The notes under the pieces: model-generated
What the model saw: only the letters and a program-made list of their open reading frames with translations
Database searches by the model: none
Told to the model about the DNA's origin: nothing
From: Gordionus sp. m RMFG-2023
Lineage: Eukaryota; Nematomorpha; Gordioida; Chordodea; Parachordodidae
Reading direction: 5' to 3'
NCBI RefSeq assembly: GCF_954871325.1
Contig: NC_088779.1
Location: 8,062,846 to 8,126,845 of the forward strand
Length of the DNA stretch: 64,000 nt
In this document: one piece after another, positions 13,004 to 25,960 of the stretch
How the letters are laid out: every line of letters begins with the position of its first letter
Numbering within the stretch: position 1 is the stretch's first letter
Position numbers and translations under genes: made by a program

Positions 13004-13069
13004 ACAAAAAAAGAAAAAATATATTAACGGATATAATTTTGAATGGAAGAAAAAAAAAAGAAAATATTA

Positions 13070-13800
13070 ACTAGGGAAATGGGGAAAAAAAATCAAAATT
13101 GGAAAAAGAGGAAGATATCTGAGCTATCCTTTCAGAAGTATTATCGAGATTAGAGGGGTTGGTAAATTTTAAAAAAAAATAAATAAACAATAATATTTAT
13201 AAAATAAGACTAGGTACATAAAGTATAAAAAGTATTATTAAGAACAAAAGAAAAAAAAAGGGGGGGGGGGGGGTATAAGAAAAAAAGGGGGAAAGAAAAA
13301 ATCAAAAATTGAAAGAAAAAAGAAAGATTATGAACAATCGAAATTAGGAGGGTTGGTAAATTTAAAATAATAAAAAATTAGATGCATAAAGTACAAGGGG
13401 TATTAATGTTTAACTTAATAGGGGAATTTTTCGGGGTGTGATGTTATAGGGGGGAGGGGGAGTTAGGAATAAAAGGAATAATCGCTAAGAAAAAATTAAC
13501 TTCGCCGGGAGAATTTTTAGTGTGTAGTGAGAAGGTTTGGTTAATAAAATGGATCATATCATTAGGATTTAACTTCGACGGGGTTTCCAGGGTGTGGGGA
13601 TAAGAAGAGGTTTGGCAAATAAAATGGAGATTTAAGTAAAAATCGGATCGAACTTTGTCGGGAAAATTATTGCGGTGTGGAGACGTGGGAAGGTTTGGCA
13701 AAAAAAAAATCGAAAATACTGGTAAACCAAGAAATGCAAAAAAAAAAATTAAACTTTGTCGGGGAAATCTTTAGGGTGTGGTGATGTAAAAAGAATTCAA
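13070..13800 (-). repeat. Degenerate tandem repeats in the 5' region of LINE A
   Basis: Two repeat types precede the LINE A coding region. At 13090-13400 a unit of about 195 bp with 'gggttggtaaattt' occurs twice. At 13420-13800 a roughly 80-100-bp unit with 'aactttgtcgggg..' and 'gggtgtg' occurs four to five times. A G run lies at 13260-13273. LINE 5' regions can carry such promoter repeats; that role is inferred. Confidence 0.5.
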
Positions 13801-14149
13801 ACTTAAGGAAATTTTTCTACGGCCGCAAAATAGGGAAATCTTAAGGTTGTCTTAGCACTATTCGTTACACAAAAGAAGTTAAGCGCTTCTTCTATTTGAA
13901 AAAGAAAGTTTTAATAGGACAAGCCTCCCTCGATGGTGCTTTCCGCAAATGTTGATATGTAGTTGGAAGATCGATAATTGATTATTTCGAATATGTTGGT
14001 ATAATATTATATCATCTTTGAAGAGTGTAGATTATTAAATTTTAAAAATCGACATTTATTTTCTTTAATTTTTTTTCATTATTTTCTTTAATCAATTTCT
14101 TCAAATTTTATGATATAATTTATCTCTTTTAATTTTTAAGAATCTATTT

Positions 14150-14552
14150 CAATGTGAATTTTTGGTACTAATTCAATATTTTTCAAGTTTTTTTGTTATG
14201 AGATTTATAATTAGAATGTTCATTTAATGTGTTTCTTTATGATATTTATTATCTAATTTTCTAATTTCACAATAATTTTCATTATTAGATTTATTATATT
14301 GATTTCTGTTATAATAATTGTCTTTGTTATGATTATTTTTATAATTTTGACATCTAAAATTTTTATTAGGATAATTTTCTTTTATTTCCGTAGCCGATTT
14401 ATAATTACATAAGCATTTTAATATAAATGCTTCCTCATAACTTTAACTTTTCTCTCTCTATACCATTGCTTTCATAGCTAAAAATAAATCAGTTGGTAAA
14501 TTATGTAAGCTTAACATAATATATTAAATAATCTTCTAATTTGTCTATGGAC
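14150..14552 (-). mobile_element. Ty3/gypsy gag/nucleocapsid fragment next to LTR copy B (fossil)
   Basis: Minus-strand sequence with gag-like and Asn/Tyr-rich nucleocapsid-like reading abuts the LTR at 14553. It is probably what is left of an element between LTR copies A and B, now mostly replaced by LINE A and AT-rich sequence. Heavily broken. Confidence 0.35.
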
Positions 14553-15112
14553 TGAAGTTTTCTAAATTTAATATGCAATTGTCCATAAAGTTTACTGGTA
14601 ATAGGTATAACAAAGTTAGGAGATTTTATTCATCAATTCGAATTACAATCATATAAGAAATTTTAAAATTTATTTTATTTAAAAATTATTTTTTTACTTC
14701 AAAATGTCATCTATTAAAAATCAATTTATACAAACGAAAAATCAAATTTAATTATTTTCATAAACGAAAAATCAATTTAATAATTTACATAAACGAAAAA
14801 TCAATTAATAATTTATATTAAAAAAAATCAATTTAAAGGTTCGTATTAAATTAATAACAAAAAAGAAATATATAAAAAAGATTAATCAGTTCTCAACATT
14901 CCACTCTTTAAGAAATGAACTCCCCTCAGGTTCTTCTTGTATGTAAATCTTATAAACTTATGATATAAACTTGATATCGCACAGGCAAAGTTTTATTTCT
15001 ATTCGGCCTCTAAACGTCAGCTAGATGGTCATTATCTTGGTCGATGACATTTCACGTTTTCGCTCTCTGTCTAACATCTTATCGTTTGTCTTTCTTAACG
15101 GTTTCTTCATCA
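14553..15112 (-). mobile_element. Ty3/gypsy LTR, copy B (fossil)
   Basis: Begins TGAAGTTTTC and ends near CTTCATCA, giving short TG..CA inverted ends. It matches LTR copy A along its whole length and a shorter piece at 19425-19570. On the minus strand it sits downstream of the integrase end (15342-15698), so it is the 3' LTR of the 15112-19424 element. Confidence 0.65.
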
Positions 15113-18100
15113 TTTATTGTTCGTTTGTCCTTTGTTGAACTTGATAATTATATAGTCATCATTAGTAAATTTCATTAGCTTTAGCTATTGAAAGTTTATT
15201 TAAAAGAAAATTTTTTATTTATTATATATATTTATTTTTTTTAGTCTTTTTTTTTATAAATTCATTATAAAATTTTCGAATTTTTTGGCAATATAATATT
15301 TCTGCTTGGTCTTTGACTAATAAGACTCAGTTCTTGTATTCCTATACTTTGATCATCACTTTTTTTAAACTTAGAGTAAAAGGTATTGTATTATTAGTAT
15401 TTGTTTTCAAATGTGTCGTTTCATTATAAAAAGGTATGATACTCGTTGACCTTTTTTTAATTTGGTCTAAATGTCTTTTAATAATTCTGTTTCCAGTATC
15501 TACTTCATATAATAAATTCCCATTTTTGGGTTTTACCGTGCCTTTGTCCCTTATATTATCCTTGAAAGTTTTATACCAAACTTTGTCACCATTCATGATA
15601 TTTCTATTTGACGATATATAACGATTAAATTCATTCAATTTATCTTCTTGTGGTTTAATTAAATCCCATCTGGTTCTTATAGTTTTGTTAAACATCACTT
15701 CGCTTGGTAACTTGTTGGTTGTTGTGTTTGGTGTATTACGATAATTAAATAAGAACTTTTCTAAAGCTATATCTAAGTCTATTTTGTTATTACTTTTTAT
15801 TTTCCTTTCATGCTTATTTTAATTGATCTTATCATTCGCTCACTAACCATTGGACTGTTGATGGTGAGGCGCGGTGAGAATATTGTCAATTCCATGATCT
15901 TCTCAAAATTTCTTGAATAAGTTACTAGTAAAGTTAGTACATGGTCAATGACTTATTTGGTATACCAAATAAGCTGATTATTTTCATCAATTCTTTGTTA
16001 ACTCAGTGGTTATGTCTCTCATTCTTCTAATAATGGGGAATTTGCTAAGTGCGTCAACACCATAAAATTTCTATCTTCAAATTGCGCATAGTCGATGTGC
16101 ACGCGTTCGAATACTTTTGTGGTTGTTTTCCAAGGGTTTTATATTATTAGGATTATCTGCATATTTATTACATTTATCACAATTTCTCGCCTCCTGATCT
16201 GTTTCAGCGTTTAAACCAGGCCACCACAAAAAATCTCTCGCCAATTATTTTGTTTTCCCAGCATCAAGATGCCCTTTGTGCAATTCTTGCAATATCTCCT
16301 TTCTAATATTTTTAGGTATTAGGATCCTATTTTCTTTAGAAAGACAATTTTTAATTAAGCTCAGTTCCATTTTCATATTTTTATATATTATTCTTTATCT
16401 GTTCATGATTCTTTATATTGTTAATTACTTCCATTACTTCTATATCAATACTAGTTTTTGAACTATTCTTTTAAAATTTATTGGTAAGTTTAAAAATTTT
16501 TCACCAATTATTTCACCATCTATCTTTTGTACCATCTTCTGTGTTCATTTTGGGTAATCTCGATAAACAATCCCGAACTACATTTCGTTTCTATGGTCTA
16601 TGAATTATCGTAAAGTCATAAGCTCTAGCAAACTACATTTTTGGAGTCGCATTGATATGGACGAATTATCCTTGAGTCCCTTCTTAAATATATAACGAGT
16701 GGCTTGTGATCTGTGATTATTGTAAATCTCGTACTAATTAAATATTTTTAAAACTTTTTAAGAATCAATGTTGGTAAATTTCTTACCTTTAGATAATTTT
16801 GCAATTAAATCATTGATGCATGGTATTGGGTACTTAAAATCTTCTAAAGCAGGGTTGATAGTATTTTTGAAGTCAGCACAGAGCCGAAGTGAGCCATCGC
16901 TCTTAAAAACGGGAATGAGAGGACTAGTCCATCTAACATCTTCAATAGGTTTAATGATTTTGTCGTTTATCCCTTTTGTTATCAATTCAATTCTAGAATA
17001 TGGTATACGCCTTGACGGTATGATTTTTGGTGTGGCCTCTTGTTTTAGACGTAATTTGACATAGCTGCGAAGCATTGGCTTTTTGTTAAGTTGAAAATTG
17101 CATTGCTTAATTAATTCTTGTATAGTATTATCATAATCATCCTAAACCAGATTCACAAATTTATTTGGCTTTTTGTTAAGTTGAAAATTGCATTGCTTAA
17201 TTAATTCTTGTATAGTATTATCATAATCATCCTAAACCAGATTCACAAATTTATTTATTATATTTCCAAAAACTGTTATCCAGGTCTCCTAAAAGTGCAA
17301 TCTTATCACTCTGGACCACATAAGCAGTTAAGATTTGACTTTTGTCCTCGAATTTTGCCTTGACTTTTATAGTACCTAATACATTTATCATATTTCCATC
17401 GTATCCAGTTAATTTAATATCTGATTTATTTAAGATTTTTATATCAATCTTTCTTGCGATATGAATCGGTAGGATGCTATACCTAGAACCAGTATTAATC
17501 TGCATCAATATAGGCACTTCATTTAAATATAATGTAACTTTATTTGCATTATTAGCTGTAAAATAATTATCGGCATCCATATTGTTTATGTCAAAATCTT
17601 CTTTTATCTCTTCTATATTTACAGTGTTTACTTTATTTGTGTAGCGTGAGTGATTATTATCGTTGTTATGATATTTACAATTACATACTTGATTTTTTCC
17701 TTGATTTCCAATATTATGAATATCGTTATGTCTTTGTATAAATTTTGAATAGTTATAATGTCTGTTATATCTGTAATTATAATCATTATTAAACCTATAT
17801 TTATTATAGTTATTGTTATTATAACTAGCTCTGTGGTTATGAATGGTTGGAAGCATTACCAAATCGTAACCTAGGTAACCTCTTATCAGATGAACAATTA
17901 AGAGTTGCCATAGGCCATCGACTTGGATGTAACATTGTTCAACCACATACATGCATCAAATGTAAAATTTAGTTGACTCCAAAGAGAGACATGGTCTAAA
18001 TTGTATATATAGTCAAGGCAGGCAGGCATGCAAGGCATGCAGCAATTAATTTAGCTATTAGCCGTTCTCTTACCAGGGCACGAATACCAAACATCCTGGA

Positions 18101-19424
18101 ACCTACAAATTTATCATTAGATGATGGCTTAAGACCAGATGGCTTAACTTCCGTGCCTTGGTCTTTAGGGAAATCCTTAATTTGAGACTTCACATGCGTA
18201 TCTTCTTTCCCAAAAAATTTAAATTCTAATCCGGTTGATATAGCCGGGAAAAAAAACAATGAAATATTCCAAATTCACAAATTATATTTTTACACCGATC
18301 GTAATCTCTTCCCTTGGACATATGCCAAGCGGAACTTTAAAGTTCTTAAAAAACATAGGGGATAATACAAGAGCCCTTACATCAGAACCAAAAGAATTCT
18401 ATTTTTTAAAAACAAAACTTTCAAATCACTATTTTAAAATATAATTACTCAAGTTTTTTGGGAACTTGTAGTCCCACCTCCGTTTTTATATAATATTGTT
18501 TTATTTTATTTTATATTTGATATGTTAATTTTAATATTAATTTTATTTCTATATATATTTTTAATTTAAAAATAAATGACATTAGTAATAAAAAAAAACT
18601 AGCTCTGTTATATTAATTTGCGTTATAATTCTGATATCTAGTGTTGTATTTATTTCCTGGATAATTATTTCTTTGAAAGTCATGGCCTCTTGTTGTCCAT
18701 CATTGTCTGTTATCGTAATTAGATTGTAAATTTTGTCTTTCATCATGATTTCCATATCTCACCATCTGTTTATTTTCTTTTGTTTTAATACATCTTTGCC
18801 TTTCTACATGTTTCACGGTTGTATCATCTTCTGTTATTTCGTTTAAAGAAATATTTTCAACTTTAGCAATTATATTTTCTTTTAATTCTAACTCCTAATA
18901 ATCATCTCTTAAAGTAAGAACTACTGCTAAGTAATGTTTTCTTATAACGTAATTTTCTGCCTAATATTTTGCTAATTGATGATATTTTTACTTTTTCAAT
19001 AACTCTACTATCATTTAGCAAACATTCATTTTTTAAAATGCATAATCTACTTACCCAACTGATGTAACTTTCATTTTTACCTTGTACAGCTGTGTTAAAT
19101 AATAATAAATTGGAACTTGTAGATTTCCTCGGGTGTAATAACCTAAATTTTTCAATCAATATCGAAGGATTGATGAAGTCATAAACATATCGATTTGAGC
19201 TTGTTATATACTTCATCTGGTAATCTTCTTGTAAAGGATCCTGCTTTTTTGATGTCCGAGATCTGGGTATCCTTGAAGATGTCTTCGAATCTACTCAAAA
19301 AAATATCGCCATTGCCTGAGTATATTGGAAATTCAATAAATATATTAACATTATTATTGGGAATCTGTTTCAAATTTATTTATTTATTTACGATTTCCTC
19401 GAATATGTAGCGGAACTGCCAACA
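15112..19424 (-). mobile_element. Ty3/gypsy LTR retrotransposon internal region (fossil)
   Basis: Parts in order on the minus strand: gag (about 19373-18902), a basic Asn/Tyr-rich nucleocapsid-like region (split by LINE C), an aspartic protease-like region (about 17560-17250), reverse transcriptase (around 17075-16758, with ADFKNTINP and IPCINDLIAKLS), integrase core (about 16260-15840) and integrase C-terminus (15698-15342, with GDKVWYKT and a final RHLDQI). Order PR-RT-IN is that of Ty3/gypsy elements. It is broken in many places, and LINE C is inserted in the gag/nucleocapsid part. Flanking LTRs have diverged, so it is old. Confidence 0.75.
17835..18596 (+). mobile_element. 5'-truncated REL-type LINE, LINE C, with 12-bp target duplication
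   Basis: A plus-strand insertion in the minus-strand Ty3/gypsy element. The 12-bp AACTAGCTCTGT flanks it at 17823-17834 and 18597-18608, and its right end is A-rich (ataaaaaaaa). It holds only the C-terminal part of the LINE protein: EWLEALPNRNLGNLL, a C-x2-C after [18 protein letters not shown] and a DFTC motif, matching the same region of LINE B (FLEAFPSRNLDQLL, GKRPDGSTMIPW, WDFSC), then about 150 bp of 3' untranslated sequence. 5' truncation, a poly(A)-like tail and a target duplication are the marks of target-primed reverse transcription. Several stops and frame changes are present. Confidence 0.75.
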
Positions 19425-19850
19425 TGAAGTTTTCTAAATTTAATATGCACTTGTCCATAAAGATGTCATATATTTTCATGCTTATATAGCTTGTAAAAAT
19501 AAATTTATATAAACAAAAAATCAATTTAAAGGTTAGTATTAAGTTAATAACGAAAAAGAAATATATTAAAAATAATGGTCCCATATAGGTATTTTTATAT
19601 TTTATAGATTTTATTATTAAAAATTTTAATTATTTTTCCCTTTTCCATTTTTATCATCTAAGTGTTTTAGAATTAAATAAACATAACATTCCAGAATCCT
19701 CTTTCATCTAGTTTGACCATGTTCTAGTAGCTAAAATCATATCTAAAATTTGTCTCCGAAAAATATCTAAAAAAATCTCTGAAGTAGCTTTGCTGCCACC
19801 ATGAAGTTTTCTAAATTTAATAAGGCATTATTATAATTTCTTACATATTT
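19425..19850 (-). mobile_element. LTR and leader fragments of Ty3/gypsy elements (fossil)
   Basis: Two LTR starts (TGAAGTTTTCTAAATTTAAT) at 19425 and 19802 are separated by a 5'-leader-like stretch similar to that of the 33211-35555 element. The sequence just before the 19802 start reads, on the minus strand, TGGTGGCAGCA, compatible with a tRNA primer-binding site. They are pieces of one or two old copies. Confidence 0.5.
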
Positions 19851-20834
19851 CCTATTATTAGGATTTAAAAAAAATAAATTAATAGGTATTTATATGTTTA
19901 ATTGAAAAGTCAACGACATTATATATAGTAGATGGTATACCAAATAAATAACGTTTGAATGTAAAGACTTCAGACATAAATAATATGGAAAAAGATAATT
20001 CATTTCATAATTTTGATCATGACATAATTTGAAGAATAAAACACAAAGCTATTTAAATATAAAATTATAGTTAAAAAAATTCATCTATATAAAGGAACAT
20101 AAATAATTAAAATATGATAAAATAAACATAAATATTATACTGATATCAATATTGAAATAGTAAATATATGAAGTAGAAAGTAAAAAGTAAAAAGAGTCAA
20201 ATTTTTACGACCCAAGTTTAAATAAATATTCCCAGCCCAACCCAAAGCTAAAATCATAGAAAGGCTCTAAATCGCTAAAACAAAGGTCATTAAAAATTGA
20301 AAATAGTGCTTATATCTCATAGAATATGTTTAGAGAAATAGTGAAAATAATATTAATAGATATGAGGGAAGCTAAATTTTTTTAAAAAATCCCTTAAAAT
20401 GAGGGAAAATTTTTAAAAGACAATTGAAATATATGTACTAACCTAACATATCTAGCATCCATTAATATTATTTCTATTATTGCTTTCTAGAAGATAAAAG
20501 CAAAATTTTTAATCTTTGTGCGCTTTTTATTACAACCGTTTAGTTTAAGAATGTTATGAGAAATAATCTAAAAATCAAAAAAATATTGTAAAAAAATATT
20601 TCTAAACCACACCCAAACATGTCACTTTTGCTCACAGATTTAGTTGGGATATGGTGGGGAGGGAAAATTGAAAAAATAAATTTATGAAAGATATCTTGAA
20701 AAAACAGATATTATAAACCTCCCTAAAAAGGAAAAACCCTTTGTCCATATAAGTTAAAAATATTTATTTTTACCCGCCCCCCCCCATCCCCCACCTTTCT
20801 CCGGCATACACTTACCAAAAATAAAAAGAAATTA
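19850..20834. other. AT-rich stretch, no gene seen
   Basis: Mostly A/T runs with a C run at 20774-20782. I see nothing supportable. Confidence 0.4.
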
Positions 20835-21433
20835 AGGCAACTCACTGAAACTCGGAATTTTTAATATTATTTTTAATTCTTTAAAAATAATAAATATACT
20901 TTGTGAAAATTTTTACAATCTTTAATTTTACAATAAAAGTATATTATTTAAAAATTTTAAAAAGGCGTGTGCTATGATTTAATATTAATAAAGTACTAGA
21001 TAATTGATCAATTTATTTTAATGAATATTTTTTTGTGAAAAAAATTGATATTTCAAAAAAGAAATTATTATAATAAAAATATAGCAATTTTTAGATTTTA
21101 AAATTAACGACTACTTGTTTAATTTGGGCATCGTTGGGGTTTGAAAACGTTGAAATTGAAAGGCCCAAAATTAAATATATAATTTAATTGATACTCACAT
21201 ATATATATTAAATGCTTTTTTTTTTTAAAAAATAAGTTTTTAGATATTATAAATTTTATTATTAAAATACCAAATTAGACAAGTTATAGTTAAATTGTTA
21301 AAATTAATATATGACTTCTTCCGACCAGACCAAACAATAAAAAATATTTTTTATATTTATTTTTCAAAAATAAATAAAAATAAAATATTTTTAAAAAAAA
21401 TTAAAAATTTCCCAGAGTTTCAGTGAGTTACCT
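20835..21433. mobile_element. MITE with inverted ends AGGCAACTCACTGAAACTC
   Basis: The left end AGGCAACTCACTGAAACTC (20835) and the right end GAGTTTCAGTGAGTTACCT (ending 21433) are inverted copies with one mismatch. The direct repeat AAATTA lies on both sides (20829-20834 and 21434-21439). The 599-bp interior is AT-rich and non-coding. A 6-bp duplication in AT-rich DNA is weak evidence, so the superfamily stays open. Confidence 0.55.
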
Positions 21434-22289
21434 AAATTAATAATTTATTTTATTTAGTAGTTTATTTAAACAAACATGTTTTTCCTTATATTTTTTTAAG
21501 GTTAAAAATTAAAAATAAAATAAATTGTATAAGTTCATATCGTTTTGTTAAAAATTACTATTGTTAAATTTGGTTACAAGATTTTTTAGTTATTAGTACC
21601 TTGAAATATTTATTTATCATATTATTTAAATAATTTTAAATAAGGGTTTGATTATCAAATTATAATCTATTATAATTAAAGAGGCAATGATACGATCTAA
21701 AGGATTGACGATTACCTGGATTTCATATATAGATTATGGGATCCTAGGTTTCTTTTTTACATTAAATTAAATTATATAACATAAGATTCGAAAATGTTAA
21801 TATAAATAAAATAGAATTGAGTAAGCAATTGGTTCAAATTATAAACATATACAATATAGATACAAATAAATTTAAGCATTTCTAATGATGCATGTGGATC
21901 TCCACCAAGAACTTAGAAAGTAAGAAAAACCCATAAGAAATAGTTTATTTATTATAAAGTATTTTATATTTGTAGCAAAATAATTATATACTATTTTTAA
22001 AATAAATTTTGACTTTTTTTTCATTAATAAGATTTGATTAATTATATATTTTATTACCTTATATTTAAGCAAAAAAATACTCTTAAGTTTTAAACCCCCT
22101 TTTGAACACAAAATAATCCCCCTGTTTATTCAGGCGTAGTTCGTTACTCTGGCGTAAATTATTTTTAAGTTACTATTTTAGCAGGTTTCCACAAAAAAAA
22201 GATTATAAATTTACAATTTTATAAAATTAAATAAAAAATATATTTTGTGAAAAAAATTTTTTTTTTACTATATATTAATAACTCTCTGG

Positions 22290-22570
22290 CGAAATCTCGA
22301 TTAAACATTATCTTGTAGGATGCCTACTCATTTTGACGATCTTATTATATGCTAATTTAAAGAAAATTTTCTATTTTGCTAATTTTGATTTGAAAAAGGG
22401 GAATAGGAGGACGAAGGGCGTAGAAGGTAACATTGGTTTAGGAGCGAAGCCCTGAACATATCAATAAATTTATTATTTTACACTAAGGTGTATAACATAA
22501 GAGAAAAAAAAAATTTTCGTAATGAAATAAATTTTGAAAAAATTTGTTAAAGTTTTATCAAATTATATCT
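22290..22570. repeat. Old interspersed repeat, copy 1 (pairs with 25690-25960)
   Basis: Shares 'gggaatagga', 'gggYRgtagaa', 'ctgaa.at.tcaataaatttat' and 'aaaaaatttgttaaagtttta' in the same order with 25690-25960. Non-coding; family unknown. Confidence 0.4.
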
Positions 22571-22940
22571 TTAGAAATATATTTTCTAAATCTTTTCTAC
22601 TCATAAACCAAATGAGATAAAGACCAACTAAATAGAAAGATTCAAAATCGGAAATTTTTTATATCGACAAAAAAATTTTTACCAAGAAAATCAAAAATTC
22701 TAACTTAAAATTTTCTTAGATTAAAAAAAAAAATGTTCATAATTTGAAATATTAGCATGGTTAAATTTTTTTTATTCATATATTAGCATATCTGATAGAA
22801 TGAAGAGAAGTAGAAGAATTTCCAAAAGCTATACTTAATGCCCAAAGGATTATTTTAAAAGGTTTTATTTTTCGAACGGCTAACCCAATATTTTAGCCAA
22901 AAAAATATTATGCAAATCTAGATATTTTGCTCCCTGGATA

Positions 22941-23497
22941 CAGCGTCTACATGAGCGGGAGGGGTAGTTTGCATCCTATTTTTTGAGGGGGGTAGGCGGC
23001 TTTAATGGGAGTAGGATAAATTTTTTGGGGGGTTATCTATTGAATTTTGAGATGAAATAGGACAAAATTTATATTAATACTTTTATTATAGAACTATTAT
23101 AATACAATTCGTCGACCAAATCTATATATTGCAAACAATCATAAACATTGTTTTCCAAATAAAACTTTCTGATATCCTTTTAAATTACAATAAAAAGGTT
23201 TGGGTATTTTAGCAAGCTCATAAAGTTATAATAATGAATTCATTGTAAATAATGGAGGATTTAATTGAATTTATTATACAAAAAATAAATCCTTTATATT
23301 CACAAAATATCGATAGTTGGTAGTAGAGATAGATTAATTTAAGTTATCCTTTATAAATTCTCTGAAAAGTGTATCATTATAATTAAAAAGGTGAAAATAA
23401 TAATTGGGAAAGAATGGTGCGAAAATATTTTAGGGGGGTAGGCAAAAGTTTTTGAAGAGGGTTTGCATCCAGTGAAAATCCTGTCATGTAGACGCTG
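22941..23497. mobile_element. hAT-type MITE, copy 1, with perfect 8-bp target duplication
   Basis: Starts CAGCGTCTACATG and ends CATGTAGACGCTG, a perfect 13-bp inverted pair, flanked on both sides by CCTGGATA (22933-22940 and 23498-23505). The terminus CAGCG fits the hAT consensus YARNG and hAT elements make 8-bp duplications. The 557-bp interior has no gene; a short minus-strand frame at its right end is a by-product. A collinear second copy is at 35713-36217. Confidence 0.85.
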
Positions 23498-23505
23498 CCT
23501 GGATA

Positions 23506-25690
23506 GCAAAAAGATTTGCACAACTATTAACAAAATTTTAAATTTTAATTTAACATGCTAAATAAGACATTTAACAACTCTAGGATTGACGTCAATTTTT
23601 TAGTCTGGCCTAGATTATTTTAGAAATGGTAGATATTCATTTAACCCTTGTTCAAAATTATGAAATAATTTTAGATAAAATATTATTATAAGCTAATAGT
23701 AAAAAACCATTGTTGTTTTTGAATTTATTATTTAACCTTAGAAATTTTAACAAAAAAAATGATATGAACTTTTAATTTATTTATATTTTTAGAATTTTAT
23801 ACCTTAATTTTTTTTAAAAATAAATTTATAAGGAAAAATATGTTTGTTAAAAGTTACTATTAATATAATAAACTTCTTAATTTCTTATTGTATAACTAAA
23901 AATTTCTGATAACTATATGATTATATTAAACTTAAATTTTTTCTTTTATTACTTATACAATTATTTTCTTTAGGGATATTAAAGAAGTGAATTGCATCTT
24001 ATAAAATAAATTATTATTTCAACTTTTATTAAAAGGTGAAACTCATTAAATACCATTCAAAAGTAAAAAATTTGTTTAACCTGAAAAGTTTTCAAATTTA
24101 ACGAGTAGACACTTATAAACTCTAAGTCAAAAGAAATATTGTCCACCACCTCCCCCCAGCTCAAACCAAAAAGGAAATTTAAATTAATAAATTAGTAGGC
24201 ATAATATTATTTATCCAATTTTATTGTGTCTTTATAAGTTAAATGTTAATAAGTAATAATTGTTAGATTTCAATAGTATAATATCCTCAAAATTATCTTC
24301 ATTAACTCATCCTCGTTTATCTGTGATTTTTTTTAGCTGCAATTTCTTTTTACCGAGGTACAGGCAGTATGCTATCACACTTTTTGAATAACAATTTATA
24401 TTGGGATATCAATAAATATACTAAAATCTCGATATTCATTTTTAAAAAAATTATCAAAATTTGTTGAGTATCAAAAATTATATCATTATTCTTAATAATA
24501 TCTTCCATAGGGAAAAAAATTATAAGTTATTTGATCTTCCTCAGTCAGCAAGTTTACAATTTAAAAAGAAATACATATAAAAGAATATATCTAGATACAA
24601 AAACAGATACTTTTTAAGAGTATCTAAATAGAGATGGCACATTTTTGTTTTGATATATAATTGAAATTATTTTTTATAATTCTAAAAGAATATTTTAACT
24701 TTCATATAGGTTTAATTTTATTATTTTAAAACTGTTTATGCCATCTTGATGTAAATATATTAATTTTGACCTCAAAATCAAATTTTATGATAAATTTTTT
24801 AAAATTACTAAGGGATATAAAATTTTGACCCAAATATATATTATATATTTAATTGTATAATTAAATTTGAACTTCCAAACATTATGATCTTTAAAATAAA
24901 ACGCAGAAATGACAATCCTAATCTCCTCTACATATTTATTTAATTAATTTTAAAATTTGTCCACCTTGCAAATGGCTAACCAAAATACTATAGGGGATAA
25001 GAGTATTAGCTTACAACCTATCGAAATTTTATATTTATTTTTGAAAGCCACCATTATATGCTATAATATGAATACAAATATTGGTGTTTTTAAAGGTGAG
25101 ATTGCCTTAATCAGTAATTGAAAATTTATTCAAGAACTTCAACCCGGGTAGTGGGTGCTAAGGAGAATTATCTATAGTAGATCAGAAGCGAGAACATGAT
25201 TTCTTCTATTTAAACATTTGGTCATTGTTTGCAAATTTCTATTGGCACAATCTAATATTAACCAAAAATAATCAGCTTTTTAATAATAAAATATTTAAAT
25301 TTTGAAACAAAATATTAAAATAATTTTTGCCATTTTTCTTTACCTTATATCTCCTATTCCTATATAATTTACTGAAAGGGATTTTAAAATTAAAAATCAC
25401 TTTTGAAGGGAAATGTATCCAGCAAATTTCATACAAATTTTTGTCATAAAAATTATTGTATTTTTTTTAAATTAAATAATAAGTATCTATATAAAAATTG
25501 ATTTATAAATTAAAAATAGTTTTAAAGTTCTATGCAATACAGTATGGATACTCTTTACCTGTTTATAATATATATTTTCAGTTAAATCAGATTTTTAAAA
25601 TTTAAATATCGCTTCCTTAAAATAATATAAGCTTCAATGTGTTATTTTTTTCACATTTAAATTATTAATGAGAGTTTTTTTTTTAATTTA
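23506..25690. other. AT-rich stretch, no gene seen
   Basis: AT-rich sequence with an isolated GC-richer patch near 25140-25200. No open frame, repeat boundary or RNA gene that I can support. Confidence 0.4.
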
Positions 25691-25960
25691 TAAAATCTAA
25701 TTTTAGCGAAAATGCATTTCAGCATGTTTAAATTTCCTTATTTTGTTAATTTTGGGAAAAGGGAATAGGAAAGCTAAGCGGGTAGAATGTAAATTGGTAT
25801 TGATAAGGGTGAAGAAATCTCTGAATATCTTCAATAAATTTAGATTTAAGGTGGATAGGAAATGTAAAAGAAAATATATGAGTTTATAGTAAAAAAATTT
25901 TTCTTAAGGAAATATATTTTCAAAAAATTTGTTAAAGTTTTAGAAAATTAAAGAAAGAAA
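25690..25960. repeat. Old interspersed repeat, copy 2 (pairs with 22290-22570)
   Basis: Collinear short matches to 22290-22570; see that entry for the shared blocks. Diverged and non-coding. Confidence 0.4.

Larger units (their letters stand above)
10130..13860 (-). mobile_element. REL-type non-LTR retrotransposon, LINE A (nearly full length, damaged)
   Basis: In minus-strand order: a repeat-rich 5' region (13860-13070), an N-terminal Cys/His finger (13003-12740), RT (12692-11506), a connecting region (11505-11040) and a C-terminal Cys/His knuckle plus PD-(D/E)XK-like nuclease (11039-10233), ending near a poly(A)-like run (T run at 10128-10140). RT then REL nuclease is the order of the R2/R4/NeSL/CRE group of LINEs. 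The single protein is broken by about four frame changes and at least one stop in the connector. It lies inside the Ty3/gypsy complex. I could not identify a target duplication. Confidence 0.75.
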
